From Stenurella melanura (taxonomy: Eukaryota; Arthropoda; Insecta; Coleoptera; Cerambycidae): a stretch of DNA of 64,000 nucleotides. The notes beneath the pieces were generated by a model, which did not search any database, was not told the DNA's origin, and saw only the letters and a list, made by a program, of their open reading frames with translations. The stretch lies in contig OY757313.1 of the NCBI GenBank assembly GCA_963583905.1, forward strand, positions 117,872,503-117,936,502, written 5' to 3'. Both the position numbers and the translations under genes were made by a program. Of this stretch, positions 12,150-22,869 are shown piece by piece; position 1 is the stretch's first letter; each line of letters begins with the position of its first letter.

Positions 12150-12600
12150 AACTTTCAAATACAGTGGCAGAGATGAAACTAAAAGAACCGCTGAGTAAGG
12201 AATCACTACTTACACATCCAGATTTCCCATCCAGATCTCTTCAGACAAAGACATCTTGATACTAAATTTGCGCTCTAGTGATTGAAGGTAATTGCTCAAG
12301 GAATGTTATGTGAAATCGTCTGTCCTAAGATCGCTGATACGAAATTCTTTTTTGAGAACATGTGTTCTCGTATACACGAAATCACAATTTTATTCTGTTA
12401 ACCCCTTTAATAATGAAGTTAGGGTGTTGGTGGATGTGGCAGGTGTAATAAAAATATTTAAGACCTTAGCTTCCAGTAGGTATGTATATCAAACCTGAAG
12501 TTTCTGAACTTTTGCCAACTTGGTTTACTCATTTAACCCCCAACTCCTCAACAGAATAATCTTAAAAGATAATGTAGTTCTAAGTCTCGTTATAACCCTA
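12150..12600. repeat. Interspersed repeat related to 41941-42700
   Basis: It begins with a block (GAACCGCTGAGTAAGGAATC, then CATCCAGATTTCCCATCC) that recurs at about 41940-41990. It continues with a unit containing AACCCC, a CTTAGCTTCCAGTA-type block, AACCCCCAACTCCTCAAC and AATAATCT. This corresponds to one of the roughly 215-bp units tandemly arrayed at 42080-42720. It is a single diverged copy in the same orientation, of unknown class. Confidence 0.5.
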
Positions 12601-12604
12601 ATAG

Positions 12605-12800
12605 CACATGGACGTCCCAAAAACGTCCCAAGAACGTACTCACAGGACATGAAAACGTCCCGAGGACGAACTTTACCGACTTAAGACGTGCCGAGGACAT
12701 TTAAGGGACGTTCCGTGTTAGCAAAACGGGTGTCTCGAGGACGTCCAACCCAGGACTTATGTGGGACGAATGTAGATCTAGAGAGGACGTCCTGAAAACG
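12605..12800. repeat. GGACGT-rich palindromic repeat
   Basis: In under 200 bp there are about ten occurrences of GACGTCC, ACGTCC, GGACG or close variants in both orientations (for example GGACGTCCCA near 12611, GGACGTTCC near 12706, GAGGACGTCC near 12754 and 12783). GGACGTCC is its own reverse complement, so the tract is palindromic at many scales. It resembles the sub-terminal repeats of a DNA transposon end, but no partner end is seen. Confidence 0.45.
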
Positions 12801-12887
12801 TTGTTGGGACATACTATGCAAAACATATAGGTACCTCCCCCTTCACCACTATTAAGGTGTATTCACAGCAGAGGATATTTATGTTCC

Positions 12888-12985
12888 TTTTTGGGTTTTC
12901 TAACCGCATGCATTTCTTTCGAAATAGAATCCAGTGATTGGATTCTATTTCGAAGGGAATAAATGTGGTTAGAAAAGCCAAAAAG
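12888..12985. repeat. Near-perfect hairpin, ~45-bp arms
   Basis: The left arm 12888-12932 ends TTTCGAAATAGAATCC. The right arm 12940-12985 starts GGATTCTATTTCGAA and runs to GGTTAGAAAAGCC. The loop is about 7 nt. A few mismatches and a one-base length difference are present. It could be a small foldback element or a hairpin-forming transcript; there is no other evidence of function. Confidence 0.55.
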
Positions 12986-13353
12986 ATAAAAAAATGACAA
13001 TATGTAATTACCATGTAGAAAAATTATCCAAATAGATTGATTTTAATACTTGGTATTTTTATTTAGCAACACCAAATGACAAATTTATGCGAACATTTTA
13101 TTTCTATTGTGCTATTGAAAAATAAGTTATGGCATTTGTATTTTTTTTAAATTAACTTCTTACTCTACAAATTCAAGTATCTAGTGTCAAAAATACAATT
13201 ATTATGGGATTTAAGTTATATATTATAATACCTAGTACAGTATAATATAGTTATATATATATTAAGTCATATTGAATGTTATATTATAAGAAATAAGCCA
13301 AGCGTGCAATAAATTTTCACAACATTTTATTTATGTATTTTAACAAAAATATA

Positions 13354-13406
13354 TACTACATAACAATTGTTTCGCCAACACAGTGGCTTCTTCGGATGAG
13401 AGTATT
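13354..13406 (-). ncRNA. Degenerate hammerhead-like motif in PLE tail (left arm)
   Basis: The minus strand reads CCGAAGA, then A, GCCA, a CUGUGU loop, UGGC, GAA and the palindrome ACAAUUGU. UACU on the 5' side can pair with AGUA on the 3' side. This has the order of a hammerhead. It deviates at core position 4 (C for U) and has one extra A before stem II, so it is likely non-functional or only hammerhead-like. PLEs are known to carry hammerheads in this part of the element. Confidence 0.4.
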
Positions 13407-13545
13407 AAACTAACTTGTACAATTCTAAACTGAATGTTAAAATAGAGGTAGCTGGGGCAATAAACAAACCCAACAAATTTATCTTTTACGTATCATAAAT
13501 GGGAAAACCAGGTTCTTGTAATTCAGAAATAATATGGATCTATAA

Positions 13546-13815
13546 TTAAGGTGAATTGTTGTTAAAATACATAGAACAATAGAAATTAAAAAGTTTAAGT
13601 AATGGTGAAGGGTTTGTTTCCAGTTGATCATTTAAAATTATATCAGAATTTTTTAATTTATGGATTTCTAACGATTCGAAAAGTGTTAATTTTAATCCTT
13701 TATTTTCTACATGTAATATATCATAATTGGCGTTAAAACTATGGTTTTCTTCCATTAAGTGGCTGGCATAAGTAGAGTCTAGTTTTTTATCCTGGAAGCT
13801 TCTTTTGTGTTCGGA
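13546..13815 (-). pseudogene. Penelope-like element ORF, C-terminal fragment (left arm)
   Basis: Read from 13815 leftward the frame gives EHKRSFQDKKLDSTYASHLM, then EENHSFNANYDILHVENKG and LTLFESLEIHKLKNS, ending SPLLKLFNF before a stop. This matches the stretch after the GIY-YIG endonuclease of insect Penelope-like elements as I know it, where HLxExxH and LExLEIxxxKN are recurrent. The reverse transcriptase and the core of the endonuclease are absent, so only the last roughly 90 residues survive. The family call rests on these motifs. Confidence 0.65.
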
Positions 13816-14010
13816 CCAGCCACTTAATGGAAGAAAACCATAATTTTAACGCCAATTATGATATATAACATGTAGAAAATAAAGGATTCAAATTAACACT
13901 TTTAGAATCGTTAGAAATCAATAAATTAAAAAATTCTCATATAATTTCAAATTATCAACTGGAAACAAACCCTTCACCATTACCTAACCTTTTTTAATTT
14001 CTATTGTTCT
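13812..14010 (+). pseudogene. Penelope-like element ORF, C-terminal fragment (right arm)
   Basis: This is the inverted partner of the left arm. The frame reads SHLMEENHNFNANYDI, then an in-frame stop, then HVENKGFKLTLLESLEINKL and ETNPSPLPNLF. It begins only at the HLM motif, so it is shorter than the left copy. The internal stop and substitutions show decay. Confidence 0.6.
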
Positions 14011-14178
14011 ATATATTTTAACACCAATTCACCTTAATTTTAGATCCATATTATTTCTAAATTTCAAGAACCTGGTTTTACCATTTATGATACGTAAAAG
14101 ATAAATTTGTTGAGTTTGTTTATTGCCTCAGCTACCTCTATTTTAACATTCAGTTTAGCATTGTACAAGTTAGTTTAA

Positions 14179-14232
14179 TACTCATATCCGATGAAGCCAC
14201 TGTGTTGTCGAAACAATTGTTATGTAGTACAT
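14179..14232 (+). ncRNA. Degenerate hammerhead-like motif in PLE tail (right arm)
   Basis: The plus strand reads UACU, C, AUAU, CCGAUGA, A, GCCA..UGUC, GAA, ACAAUUGU, U, then AUGU and AGUA. The AUAU/AUGU and UACU/AGUA pairings give a plausible stem I. As in the left arm, core position 4 is C and an extra A precedes stem II; here stem II also has a mismatch. Confidence 0.4.
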
Positions 14233-14271
14233 ATTTTTGTTAAAGTATATAAATAAAATATTGTGAAAATC

Positions 14272-15639
14272 GTAAAACATTAAGTTTTATTAATATTCAG
14301 TGTTACTATGGATTTTCATCACGTAAAAGTCGAGTCAATTAACTATGTAAAGATTTGACGTTACCTCAATTTTAGATTTTGGACCAATTTTAATAACCTT
14401 CACAAACATTTTTTGTGGGGAGGTCAGATTGACGACGTTCTGGGTGAGAGCCAAGTGTACCCTCTCAACCAAGCAAAACTAGACGTGTTTCGCTAACCAT
14501 GTTGGTAACACCTGGAGATAGTTCTATCAATTTTAATCATATCCAGAGACAGTGACGCGCAGCCAATGTATTATTCGAGTGTAATATTTAAGTATTTTGG
14601 TGTTTAAGAACTGCTGCATTGACAGAATCTGAAAAATTGTTCAAGAAGAGCAAACGTTATGATCTATTTTTTTCAAAAGGTGGCGACTTCCCACGTGGAC
14701 GCCACTGATAAACGAAACGTAATTATCTTATTGGTGTTCATATTTCAAAAATCAACGTGCCAGATTTTTAACACTGCTATTTCGGAGATAAAATATAAAA
14801 CTGGTCTTAAAATAGATATTTGAGGAACACACACAAAGCGTTTTGGGTTAATATATTCAATTTAATATTCCAGTACGCCACCTGTTTTAAATAATGGTAT
14901 CTGAGACCCGCATATAATGAATTCCTTAGTACATAATTCTTAATTATAACGACAAAAAATTACATCAAAACAGTTAAATTAATGCTGGCAATAGAAATGG
15001 TCTTTTAAATCGGACAATAAACTCAAGTAATATTAATATCCAGAAAATCCGTCTATAAAGTTATTTAAAAAGCCTAACTGAAGGTTAAAGTTCAAATAGC
15101 ACATTTATATTTATTTATTAATTATACAGAAGTCCCAATGAAATATGGTATTATCTGTTTTAAAATGTTGGTTGGACAAGTTAACTGTATTTGCATAATA
15201 ACTTGAATTTATAACCTGACAGCAGATAATTAACAAACAATTAATTATGTGGTATGGTTGAATCTATAGGCGATGTTAATAATACTTCCTATGTTCGATC
15301 GAAAATGTTGACATTGACATCGTAATTCTTGTGATATGAGAGTCCTTCACAAAAAATACTACACATATTTAGCAGAACTTTATTTCAATGCCGCTAGACC
15401 ATAAATTAATTAATATAATGCAATTGGTTAATGGAACAATCTGGTCGGTTTATTTTGCTCTCCGATTTATTAAATAATTCTATGACAATTTAATTACTCA
15501 GCGCCATTTTCCATTATATGATCAAAGGCATAAAACTAACATGAGATAAATAAAAATTTTATTACAAAATTGTTTCACTGTCCGAAAGAGTTTTTGTTAA
15601 ACTTATTTTGATGATAATTTTATTCACGGAGTCGCATAA
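14272..15639. other. Spacer, nothing recognised
   Basis: No coding similarity or clear terminal repeats. Short open frames only. Confidence 0.4.
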
Positions 15640-16060
15640 ATATAAAATCTGGCTCATTTTACTTCCACATCCACGTAGTGGATTGGAAGTATAGTAATCG
15701 TAAAAAGAATTTCAAATTTTCATTTCTCGAAATAGCTTTAGAATGTCATGAAATCGAGATTTTAAATTTGAGCGAAAAGGAAAGTTTCCTTTTATCCTAT
15801 AGTAGCGGTAACATTTTTTTTTGTTTTTTTGAAATAGGTTTAGAATTCCATGAAACGTGAAAATTTTAAATTTGAGCAAAGAAAAAAAATCATCTATTTT
15901 AGTGGAAAAAATTTTTTCAAAAATATAGGTGAAAAAATTTTTCAACATTTTCTTTTCTGAAATAGGTTTAGCGTGTCATGAAACGTGGAAATTTTAAATT
16001 TGAGCAAAAAAAATTGTTTCATTATTTATTCCCTTTACGGTCCACCCTGTATATTCTCCA
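15640..16060. repeat. Repeat head plus three imperfect tandem units
   Basis: It opens with ACTTCCACATCCACGTAGTG followed by GATTGGAAGTATAGTAATCG, a motif that recurs at about 53910 and, inverted, near 42940-42975. Three diverged copies of a unit follow, starting near 15724, 15829 and 15955. Each contains TGAAATAG(C/G)TTTAG, CATGAAA and ATTTTAAATTTGAGC. It ends near ACCCTGTATAT, a common insect repeat terminus. Class unknown. Confidence 0.5.
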
Positions 16061-17158
16061 GTGAAAGTTTAACCATTTCTTCGCTGGCAGTAGCGTCAAC
16101 TACCTACCAAATTTGACTGCTCTCCATCAAGTAGTTTTTTAGTTAATGCACTAACAGACAGACTGACGGAATTGAAAAACCTATATGTTCGAAATCTACA
16201 TGATCTGAAACGACAAAATCCGAAAAATTCTCGGAAGGTGATTTTTTCTGTACGTAGCCTGAGGGGCTTAAAATTTTTTTAACAGGTTTTCATATCATTC
16301 TCATATGTTTAATTTTTGGTGTTTTATGAGATACAAAGTGTTGTCAATGAACATAGACAAATTCACAACTTTTCTGTTCTTAATAATTATGGAACAAGCT
16401 GAGAAAATAGTTGTATAATTATTGGTGCGAGCTACAGACGATGACAAAGTCCCAAAATTTGTAATATTTGCCATTTAAAATAAGCGAGAGACATTTTTCA
16501 ACACTACGTTTATAACGTAAATTTAATAGTTATATGAAAATAGCAATATCGAATTTTATAACCAAGGTTGAAAACAAATGCTACAAATGTATCTACGTCA
16601 TCAAATACGTACAGCTATATAAACTGTATTTAAACTAGATATGTACCTATCCATTGCTGGATTACCTTATACGCCAATTACGCACGTGTGCGTAAAACGG
16701 CAGATTTTCGGGGGCGGCAGGCAAAATTTAAATTAATAAAACCTTAGCAAGTGTTATTGTAAGCAAAATCACCCCCTGCTTTTCGAAATTTTAATCGAGA
16801 TAAATAATTGTATTGTCTAAGTTACATCGAAGAGAGTGGATGAGGGGCCCGTATTTTACTACACTGGACTCCGATTTTTTCCCTAGATATCCCTGCGGTT
16901 TCCCTAACATTGTTGTGTCAAGTGACAAATTCTTTAATCCGTCCCTGTTACGTATCGGAGATAAAAAGGAATATGAGACGGATAAATATCAGTCATATTT
17001 AGAACACAGTGGATTTTTTGAAAACACTGTTTCATTTCCAACACCCATTCACTGGTTGACTTGATGCTGGCCCTTAGAGAGATAATCATATCGCTGACAG
17101 CTCTGTACAAAATTTCTGTCATCGCGTTGTAATAGAAATCATATTCTTATAACCGGAA
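16061..17158. other. Spacer with low-information repeats
   Basis: No protein family or RNA gene is recognised. The open frame at 16813-17064 has no recognisable motifs. Confidence 0.4.
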
Positions 17159-17730
17159 AGCTCACGACACCGAGGGTGAAAGAGCTTTGTGAAATTTAAC
17201 ATTTATTTATTACTTTATTTATTTATTAGTTTATTCGAAAATAACGGCCCTCTGATAGAACAGCACGCAGTAAGCTCTCATTTTCAAAGCGGACCCGTGT
17301 CGCTGGAGAAGCGAAATCCTCGGACCACTTACTTTGGCGCCCGCTATCTCACTTACAAATTAGCGGAGCGTATCGTGCCCCACATCATCGGATTGAAAAT
17401 TTAATTTCCAGTCGATCAAGCACAAAAATAGGGGGAGTCAATTTTGACTAGAAAAAGTTGGAACGGTTTAAGCTAAGAGATGTCGGAGTCGCATAAAATT
17501 TTTAATGGTTTTTCCAAAAAAATGAAAGCCACAAAAATCTGAAAAAATTCAGGGGTACGTAGCAAGACGAGAAGAATCGAATGGCAGCTCTGTATCTCGT
17601 TTCTAACAGCGCGTAGACTGACCATTATTTTTGAATAAATTAATTAAGTAATAAATAAACTAATAAATGAATAAACTAATAAATAAACATTAGATTTTAC
17701 AAATCTCTTTCATTCTCGGTGTCGTGAGCT
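17159..17730. mobile_element. MITE with ~90-bp inverted repeats
   Basis: The left end starts AGCTCACGACACCGAG at 17159 and includes GAAAGAG and a TTTATTTATTA tract. The right end is its inverted copy, ending GGTGTCGTGAGCT at 17730. The interior (about 17255-17625) contains no transposase. Target duplications are unclear. Confidence 0.6.
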
Positions 17731-17769
17731 CTCGGGCTATTAGCTGAGCTGAACAAAATATGAAATTAA

Positions 17770-18162
17770 GGTGACCATTCCCTAGAAAGAGACATCCGAT
17801 AGGGAAATATTTATTAATTTTTAGCTATAACTTTTTTTTCTGAGTACGTGTATTTAAAAAAACTATAAGTACCTAAGTAGAACGATAACAAGACTATTGC
17901 TATGAATTTTCACTCAATAATTTCAGTGGTTTGCAAAATAGCTCGATTTAAATTTAAAAATTGTGTTAATCTTCCTATTTCGTAGGTTTAAATCGAGCTA
18001 TTTTGCAAACCACTGAAATTATTGAGTAAATATTCATAATAATAGTCTTGTTATAGTTCTACTTAGGTACTTTTTTTAACTATACGTACTAAGAAAAAAA
18101 AGTTATGGACAAAAATAATAAATATTTCCCTATCGGATGTCTCTTTCTAGGGAATGGCCATC
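17770..18162. mobile_element. Palindromic MITE with TTAA target duplication
   Basis: TTAA at 17766-17769 and 18163-18166 flanks an almost fully palindromic 393-bp element. The tips are GGTGACCATTCCCTAGAAAG and its inverted form ending GGAATGGCCATC. The arms meet near 17970 around a short loop. A second copy with the same tips and TTAA flanks lies at 57771-59848. TTAA duplications are characteristic of piggyBac-type transposition, so it is probably mobilised by a piggyBac transposase in trans. Confidence 0.75.
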
Positions 18163-18844
18163 TTAAGTGAATGTCAATGCTACATAAATTCTTGAATTTT
18201 ATATAGTGTTTAATTTACTTACTAGTTATTTACCATTTTCAACAAGGAATTGATGAAGCGCTTAATTTTATGCTCACTGTTACGGACATAAACACACATT
18301 CCTGAATAATGCAATTCCCTCAAGTTACTTCAGCAACCTAATGTATAAATTAACAATAAATCCGTTGCTAAACTGAATAGGATGGACAGATACAATTTGC
18401 GATAGTGTTTATTGGTGTGTATCGATACAATACAGCAAATTAAATATCAGGATTATATCTGCTTTATTGTTGCTCTATAATTTCTGCAATATGTCCATTC
18501 TTACCTCGTAGGTAATAGCAAACCGTAACCTTGATCTATAGTAGCTGGTCAACATCATATTTCATGTCATTTATGTAAGAATAGATAATAATATTATCTA
18601 AATTTCACCTTATATTGTGGAACTAGTTTTTTCCTCTACTCAATGAAGTCATTTATTATTATTTATAAGCTCCATGGAAACCTATAACAGATTATAGGTA
18701 TCCAAATAGGCACCAACCTGCCGACACAGTGTTTAGTATATTAATTATAGACTTCAGGAAACATTCTGTCCTCCTACGAGATATGCCATTCGTTTCCATA
18801 AAGTGAATGTACAGGATAAAAAAATGTAGTTTTCTATCTATCTA
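18163..18844. other. Spacer, nothing recognised
   Basis: No coding similarity; AT-rich. Confidence 0.4.
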
Positions 18845-19800
18845 AACTGCTCCAACAGCTGCACTGGAAGTCCTTCTGGACTTGCCGCCACTACACATTT
18901 ATCCAAGGAGATGCTCGTTCAGTGCTGCACAGACTAATGCAGACCAATAAGGCAGCAGTACGAAACAGAGCACCAGAAGTTTTACTTAGAGCTGAAGGCG
19001 GATCCCATTCTAGAAATGCCCACTAATACTACAGTGCTAAAGTAGAACTTTAATAAGTATTTCGAAATTAAAATATCAGACAGGGAAGATTGGACAAACG
19101 GTCCTCCAATACCGGCACAAATAGTCTGATATACAGGGGGCTCTAAGACAAAACAGGTCGGAGCTGGAATTTATGGGATAAGGTCAAAGCAGTGCAAAGC
19201 AGCGTGTGCTTCTAGCCTGCGTTGAGAGCAATCGGTTCCATACAATTCGAATCAAAACTTGTATTGGACTGCATAAATGCCCTTATAGACCTAGAAAGTC
19301 AGAATAAAGTGATCGCCGCGTGGGTGCTACGACACAAGGGATACAAGAGAAATGAAAAGGCTGATGAACTGGCCAGAGAAGGCGCAGCTAACGCCCTTAT
19401 AGGATCCGAACCATTTTGTGGTGTGGCTAAGCTATGCATACGAGCATCTATTAACAACTAGGTGCAAACCCAGTCTCTGGAATGTTGGAAAAATTTTCCA
19501 AGGCAGAGGCAGGTCAAGGAGTTCATTAAATAACGATGGGCCAAATTTACGGAGGACCTTTATGCCGAAACAGAAAGGCTATTAGAATGATGATGAGTCT
19601 TCTAACCGGTCACTGCCGATTCAATAGCCATCTGGCAGAGGGCGCAACATGCAGATTCTGCCAAGAGGCAGAGGAAACCTCAGTAAACGTATTGTGCCAT
19701 TTTGAAGGCCTTGCTAGACTGAGATTCCAACTACTTGGTGAGAAAAATCAAGAGCTGATAGCTACACTTAGGGGCCTTGATCAAGGCTGTGGAGTCTGAT
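18845..19800 (+). pseudogene. Non-LTR retrotransposon ORF2 C-terminus: RNase H and zinc knuckle, broken
   Basis: Several frames read the carboxy-terminal part of a jockey-type ORF2. The start of RNase H (a YTGGSKTKQVGAGIYGI-like stretch) is near 19130. ESKLVLDCINALIDLESQ and the catalytic-region motif RHKGYKRNEKADELAREG follow in 19222-19461. The CRFCQEAEETSVNVLC zinc-binding motif comes after LLTGHCRFNSHL in 19536-19799. The RNase H element normally degrades RNA of the RNA:DNA hybrid during reverse transcription. Stops and frameshifts interrupt it, and no reverse-transcriptase domain precedes it here. A better preserved relative lies at 36400-38348. Confidence 0.75.
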
Positions 19801-19975
19801 ACAAAGGACAAAGTTGGATAAAGAGCTCCAAGACAAACAAGCAGGAGTACCAGAATAGATCCATGGGGTCACGGTGGTCAAGGCCAATCAGCACCTCTTT
19901 CCTATGCCAATTTAATACATCTATTTGTCTATCTTGGACGATTCTTGAAGAGTAGTGGGAATCTAGCAAGAAACT

Positions 19976-20621
19976 TGCAACAATTTAAAAATTCTACTCT
20001 GTAGAATAAAATCTATTATCTGATATTGATGATGAGAAATGATTCAAGATACAGCTAATGACATAAAAAAATTATAAAAATATACGCTGCCTTACGTGAA
20101 AGAATTTGGGATTCACCATAGATAGAAACCAAACTTTATAAATCATCATATGCTTAATTATTAAATTCAAAAAGCATATTCAGTATCTGTACTCCATCCT
20201 CAAAAACTCTCTCATCCATATATCCACACTTCTCTACAAATCGTATTTAAGACTATCTATCTTACGCATTTCAACTCAATATATTCATAACATAACTGTA
20301 ACTCCAAGGCTGAACTTCATCCAAAGCACCCTATTTCTAATTCCTTATTTCATTCCAACAATTCCATCCTAGTAGATCCCCTTACTCCTAAATTCCTATA
20401 CCCATCATTCATTTTATTAGACTCTTGCTGCCTAATTTTATATTAGGTAATATTAAATTTGTTAAAGATAAACGTTATCATCAATCCCAAATCTGAAGAA
20501 AAATCCTGGTCACTGAACGCCGCGTGTAGGTGTACGCAGCCACAGTGTAGACGATTTTCCACAATGTTCTATCAGTAATTGTCTTCTCATAGAACCTAAT
20601 AAAAACATTCGCCTTTAGAAC
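19976..20621. other. Spacer up to the palindromic insertion
   Basis: Nothing recognised apart from the TGTTTTAAGCAT target copy that begins at 20622. Confidence 0.4.
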
Positions 20622-21050
20622 TGTTTTAAGCATGTTTAAAAATGAATTATTATTTGTTTGCTTATAATTGTATTGAAACATTCTTTATAGGATTTTGCAA
20701 ACAGAAGAAAAGATAACTATCTATAAAAGAAAAACTTTGTGTAGAAATATTAATGAAATCTTTGCATTCTTTCGATAACCTGAATTCTGGTTATGCTAGC
20801 AAATTAAAATCCTAAAATGAATTTGTCTAATTTCTTATTTGACAATTCTCATTCTAACACTAGCATCCACACAGTCCCCTACGGCCATGCAGATTAAACT
20901 AGTATCCACATAACCCCCTACGATTATGAAGATTCAGTTAAAAATGAGAACAAAGACCTAAAATGAATTTATTTATCTACTTTGTCTTAAAAAAATTTCA
21001 TTCCAATGGATTACATTTTCATGAAATCTATCATTCTGTTTCCTGGAAAT

Positions 21051-21109
21051 GCTTAGCCTTTGAAACGTTTTTCGCCCTTATTCTGGAGCTCATCAGAAAG
21101 ACATAAAGC
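21051..21109 (-). ncRNA. Type I hammerhead ribozyme motif, E1 left arm
   Basis: Minus-strand order: GCUU, then CUUU, CUGAUGA (21096-21090), stem II GCUC, an 8-nt loop and GGGC, GAA (21073-21071), the self-complementary stem III AAACGUUU, C (21062), AAAG, then AAGC. CUUU pairs with AAAG and GCUU with AAGC, giving a stem I with an internal loop. All conserved core bases of the family are present. Cleavage is predicted 3' of the C at 21062. Stem III is only 3-4 bp, as in retrotransposon hammerheads that tend to act as dimers. Confidence 0.82.
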
Positions 21110-21864
21110 CATTCATAACGATGTTTCATGCAAAACCAAGACAATTTCTTTGAATAAGTGTGAAATGATTATATTTGACATTGACTGATAAAAACAACCT
21201 CACCTATCTATTAGCTAACTAGTATTGGAGCCTATATACTCTATGCATGTTTAAAAATGAATTATTATTTGTTTGCTTATAATTGTATTGAAACATTCTT
21301 TATAGGATTTTGCAAACAGAAGAAAAGATAACTATCTATAAAAGAAAAACTTTGTGTAGAAATATTAATGAAATCTTTGCATTCTTTCGATAACCTGAAT
21401 TCTGGTTATGCTAGCAAATTAAAATCCTAAAATGAATTTGTCTAATTTCTTATTTGACAATTCTCATTCTAACACTGTAGGGGACTGTGTGGATGCTAGT
21501 GTTAGAATGAGAATTGTCAAATAAGAAATTAGACAAATTCATTTTAGGATTTTAATTTGCTAGCATAACCAGAATTCAGGTTATCGAAAGAATGCAAAGA
21601 TTTCATTAATATTTCTACACAAAGTTTTTCTTTTATAGATAGTTATCTTTTCTTCTGTTTGCAAAATCCTATAAAGAATGTTTCAATACAATTATAAGCA
21701 AACAAATAATAATTCATTTTTAAACATGCATAGAGTATATAGGCTCCAATACTAGTTAGCTAATAGATAGGTGAGGTTGTTTTTATCAGTCAATGTCAAA
21801 TATAATCATTTCACACTTATTCAAAGAAATTGTCTTGGTTTTGCATGAAACATCGTTATGAATG

Positions 21865-21923
21865 GCTTTATGTCTTTCTGATGAGCTCCAGAATAAGGGC
21901 GAAAAACGTTTCAAAGGCTAAGC
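21865..21923 (+). ncRNA. Type I hammerhead ribozyme motif, E1 right arm
   Basis: The inverted twin of the motif at 21051-21109, identical in the core. GCUU is at 21865-21868, CUUU at 21874-21877, CUGAUGA at 21878-21884, stem II GCUC/GGGC at 21885-21900 and GAA at 21901-21903. Stem III AAACGUUU is at 21904-21911, the cleavage base C at 21912, AAAG at 21913-21916 and AAGC at 21920-21923. Predicted cleavage is between 21912 and 21913. Transcription of the plus strand through this arm would expose it. Confidence 0.82.
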
Positions 21924-22313
21924 ATTTCCAGGAAACAGAATGATAGATTTCATGAAAATGTAATCCATTGGAATGACATTTTTTTAAGACAAAGTAGATA
22001 AATAAATTCATTTTAGGTCTTTGTTCTCATTTTTAACTGAATCTTCATAATCGTAGGGGGTTATGTGGATACTAGTTTAATCTGCATGGCCGTAGGGGAC
22101 TGTGTGGATGCTAGTGTTAGAATGAGAATTGTCAAATAAGAAATTAGACAAATTCATTTTAGGATTTTAATTTGCTAGCATAACCAGAATTCAGGTTATC
22201 GAAAGAATGCAAAGATTTCATTAATATTTCTACACAAAGTTTTTCTTTTATAGATAGTTATCTTTTCTTCTGTTTGCAAAATCCTATAAAGAATGTTTCA
22301 ATGTTTTAAGCAT

Positions 22314-22865
22314 TTTTAAATAGGAACATATTATAAAACTTTCATCAAAAATGACAGTAATAATGAAAAAATGACAATTGCAATGTAACACCTAGCACGA
22401 TTTTTTGAATGAAAATTTAATGAATCGCAAAGACGGTTTTGACACCGCTTTGAGGGGCGGAATTCAGATTCAACTTTAATCATATTGAATTTCTCAATTT
22501 CAATTTCAAAGCAATTTTAATTCATGAAAGAATTCATTCAAAAAGTGCCTTGCGACCTTGCGAGCTTCTACACGGGGGTCATTCGAAAATTAAGCGGAAG
22601 GTTTCCCCTATAATTGTATATGCTGTGGTATATGTGGTGATGATGATGGGTTATAAAATCACCGATAAGAACATTTTAAACTAATCACAAGCGAGCCGAA
22701 ATTTTCATTGGAGTATATTACTGTCATTCCTTAACCATCTTACTTAAGTCAAAAATTTACAAGCATATTTTTTGGGGATTTCAAATCCTTTCGAATAGTC
22801 GATTGTCTTTTCTCGCCGTTTCTTGGAGTTGAAAACGCACGCCGACGAGACGTGTGCTTCTAGCC
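22314..22865. other. Spacer between E1 and solo LTR
   Basis: No gene recognised. It contains the filled-site flank of E1 and the 4-bp GTGT target copy of the LTR at 22866-22869. Confidence 0.4.
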
Positions 22866-22869
22866 GTGT

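Larger units (their letters stand above)
13318..14271. mobile_element. Two Penelope-like 3' ends in head-to-head inverted arrangement
   Basis: The block is a large inverted repeat. The left arm runs from about 13318 to 13764 and the right arm from about 13816 to 14271, around a centre of about 50 bp. The coding strand of each arm runs outward, so the two carboxy-terminal PLE fragments point away from each other. Both arms end in a tail containing GAAACAATTGTTATGTAGTA and then AT-rich sequence ending TGTGAAAA or its complement. PLEs are known to insert as tandem or partly inverted copies with pseudo-LTRs, and this is one such arrangement. Arms differ at a scattering of positions, so it is not recent. 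Confidence 0.7.
20634..22301. mobile_element. Palindromic hammerhead-bearing element E1, 615-bp units, 12-bp TSD
   Basis: The left arm (20634-21475) and right arm (21499-22301) are almost perfect inverted copies around a loop of about 22 nt. Each arm holds about 1.3 copies of one non-coding unit. The unit length is 615 bp, measured twice: CATGTTTAAA at 20631 and 21246 in the left arm, and GTAGGGGACTG at 21477 and 22092 in the right arm. The insertion is bounded by TGTTTTAAGCAT at 20622-20633 and 22302-22313, a 12-bp target duplication. The tips are GTTTAAAAATG on the left and TGTTTCAA on the right. Each arm carries one hammerhead motif. No reading frame of note is present, so replication proteins must come from elsewhere. 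Confidence 0.85.
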
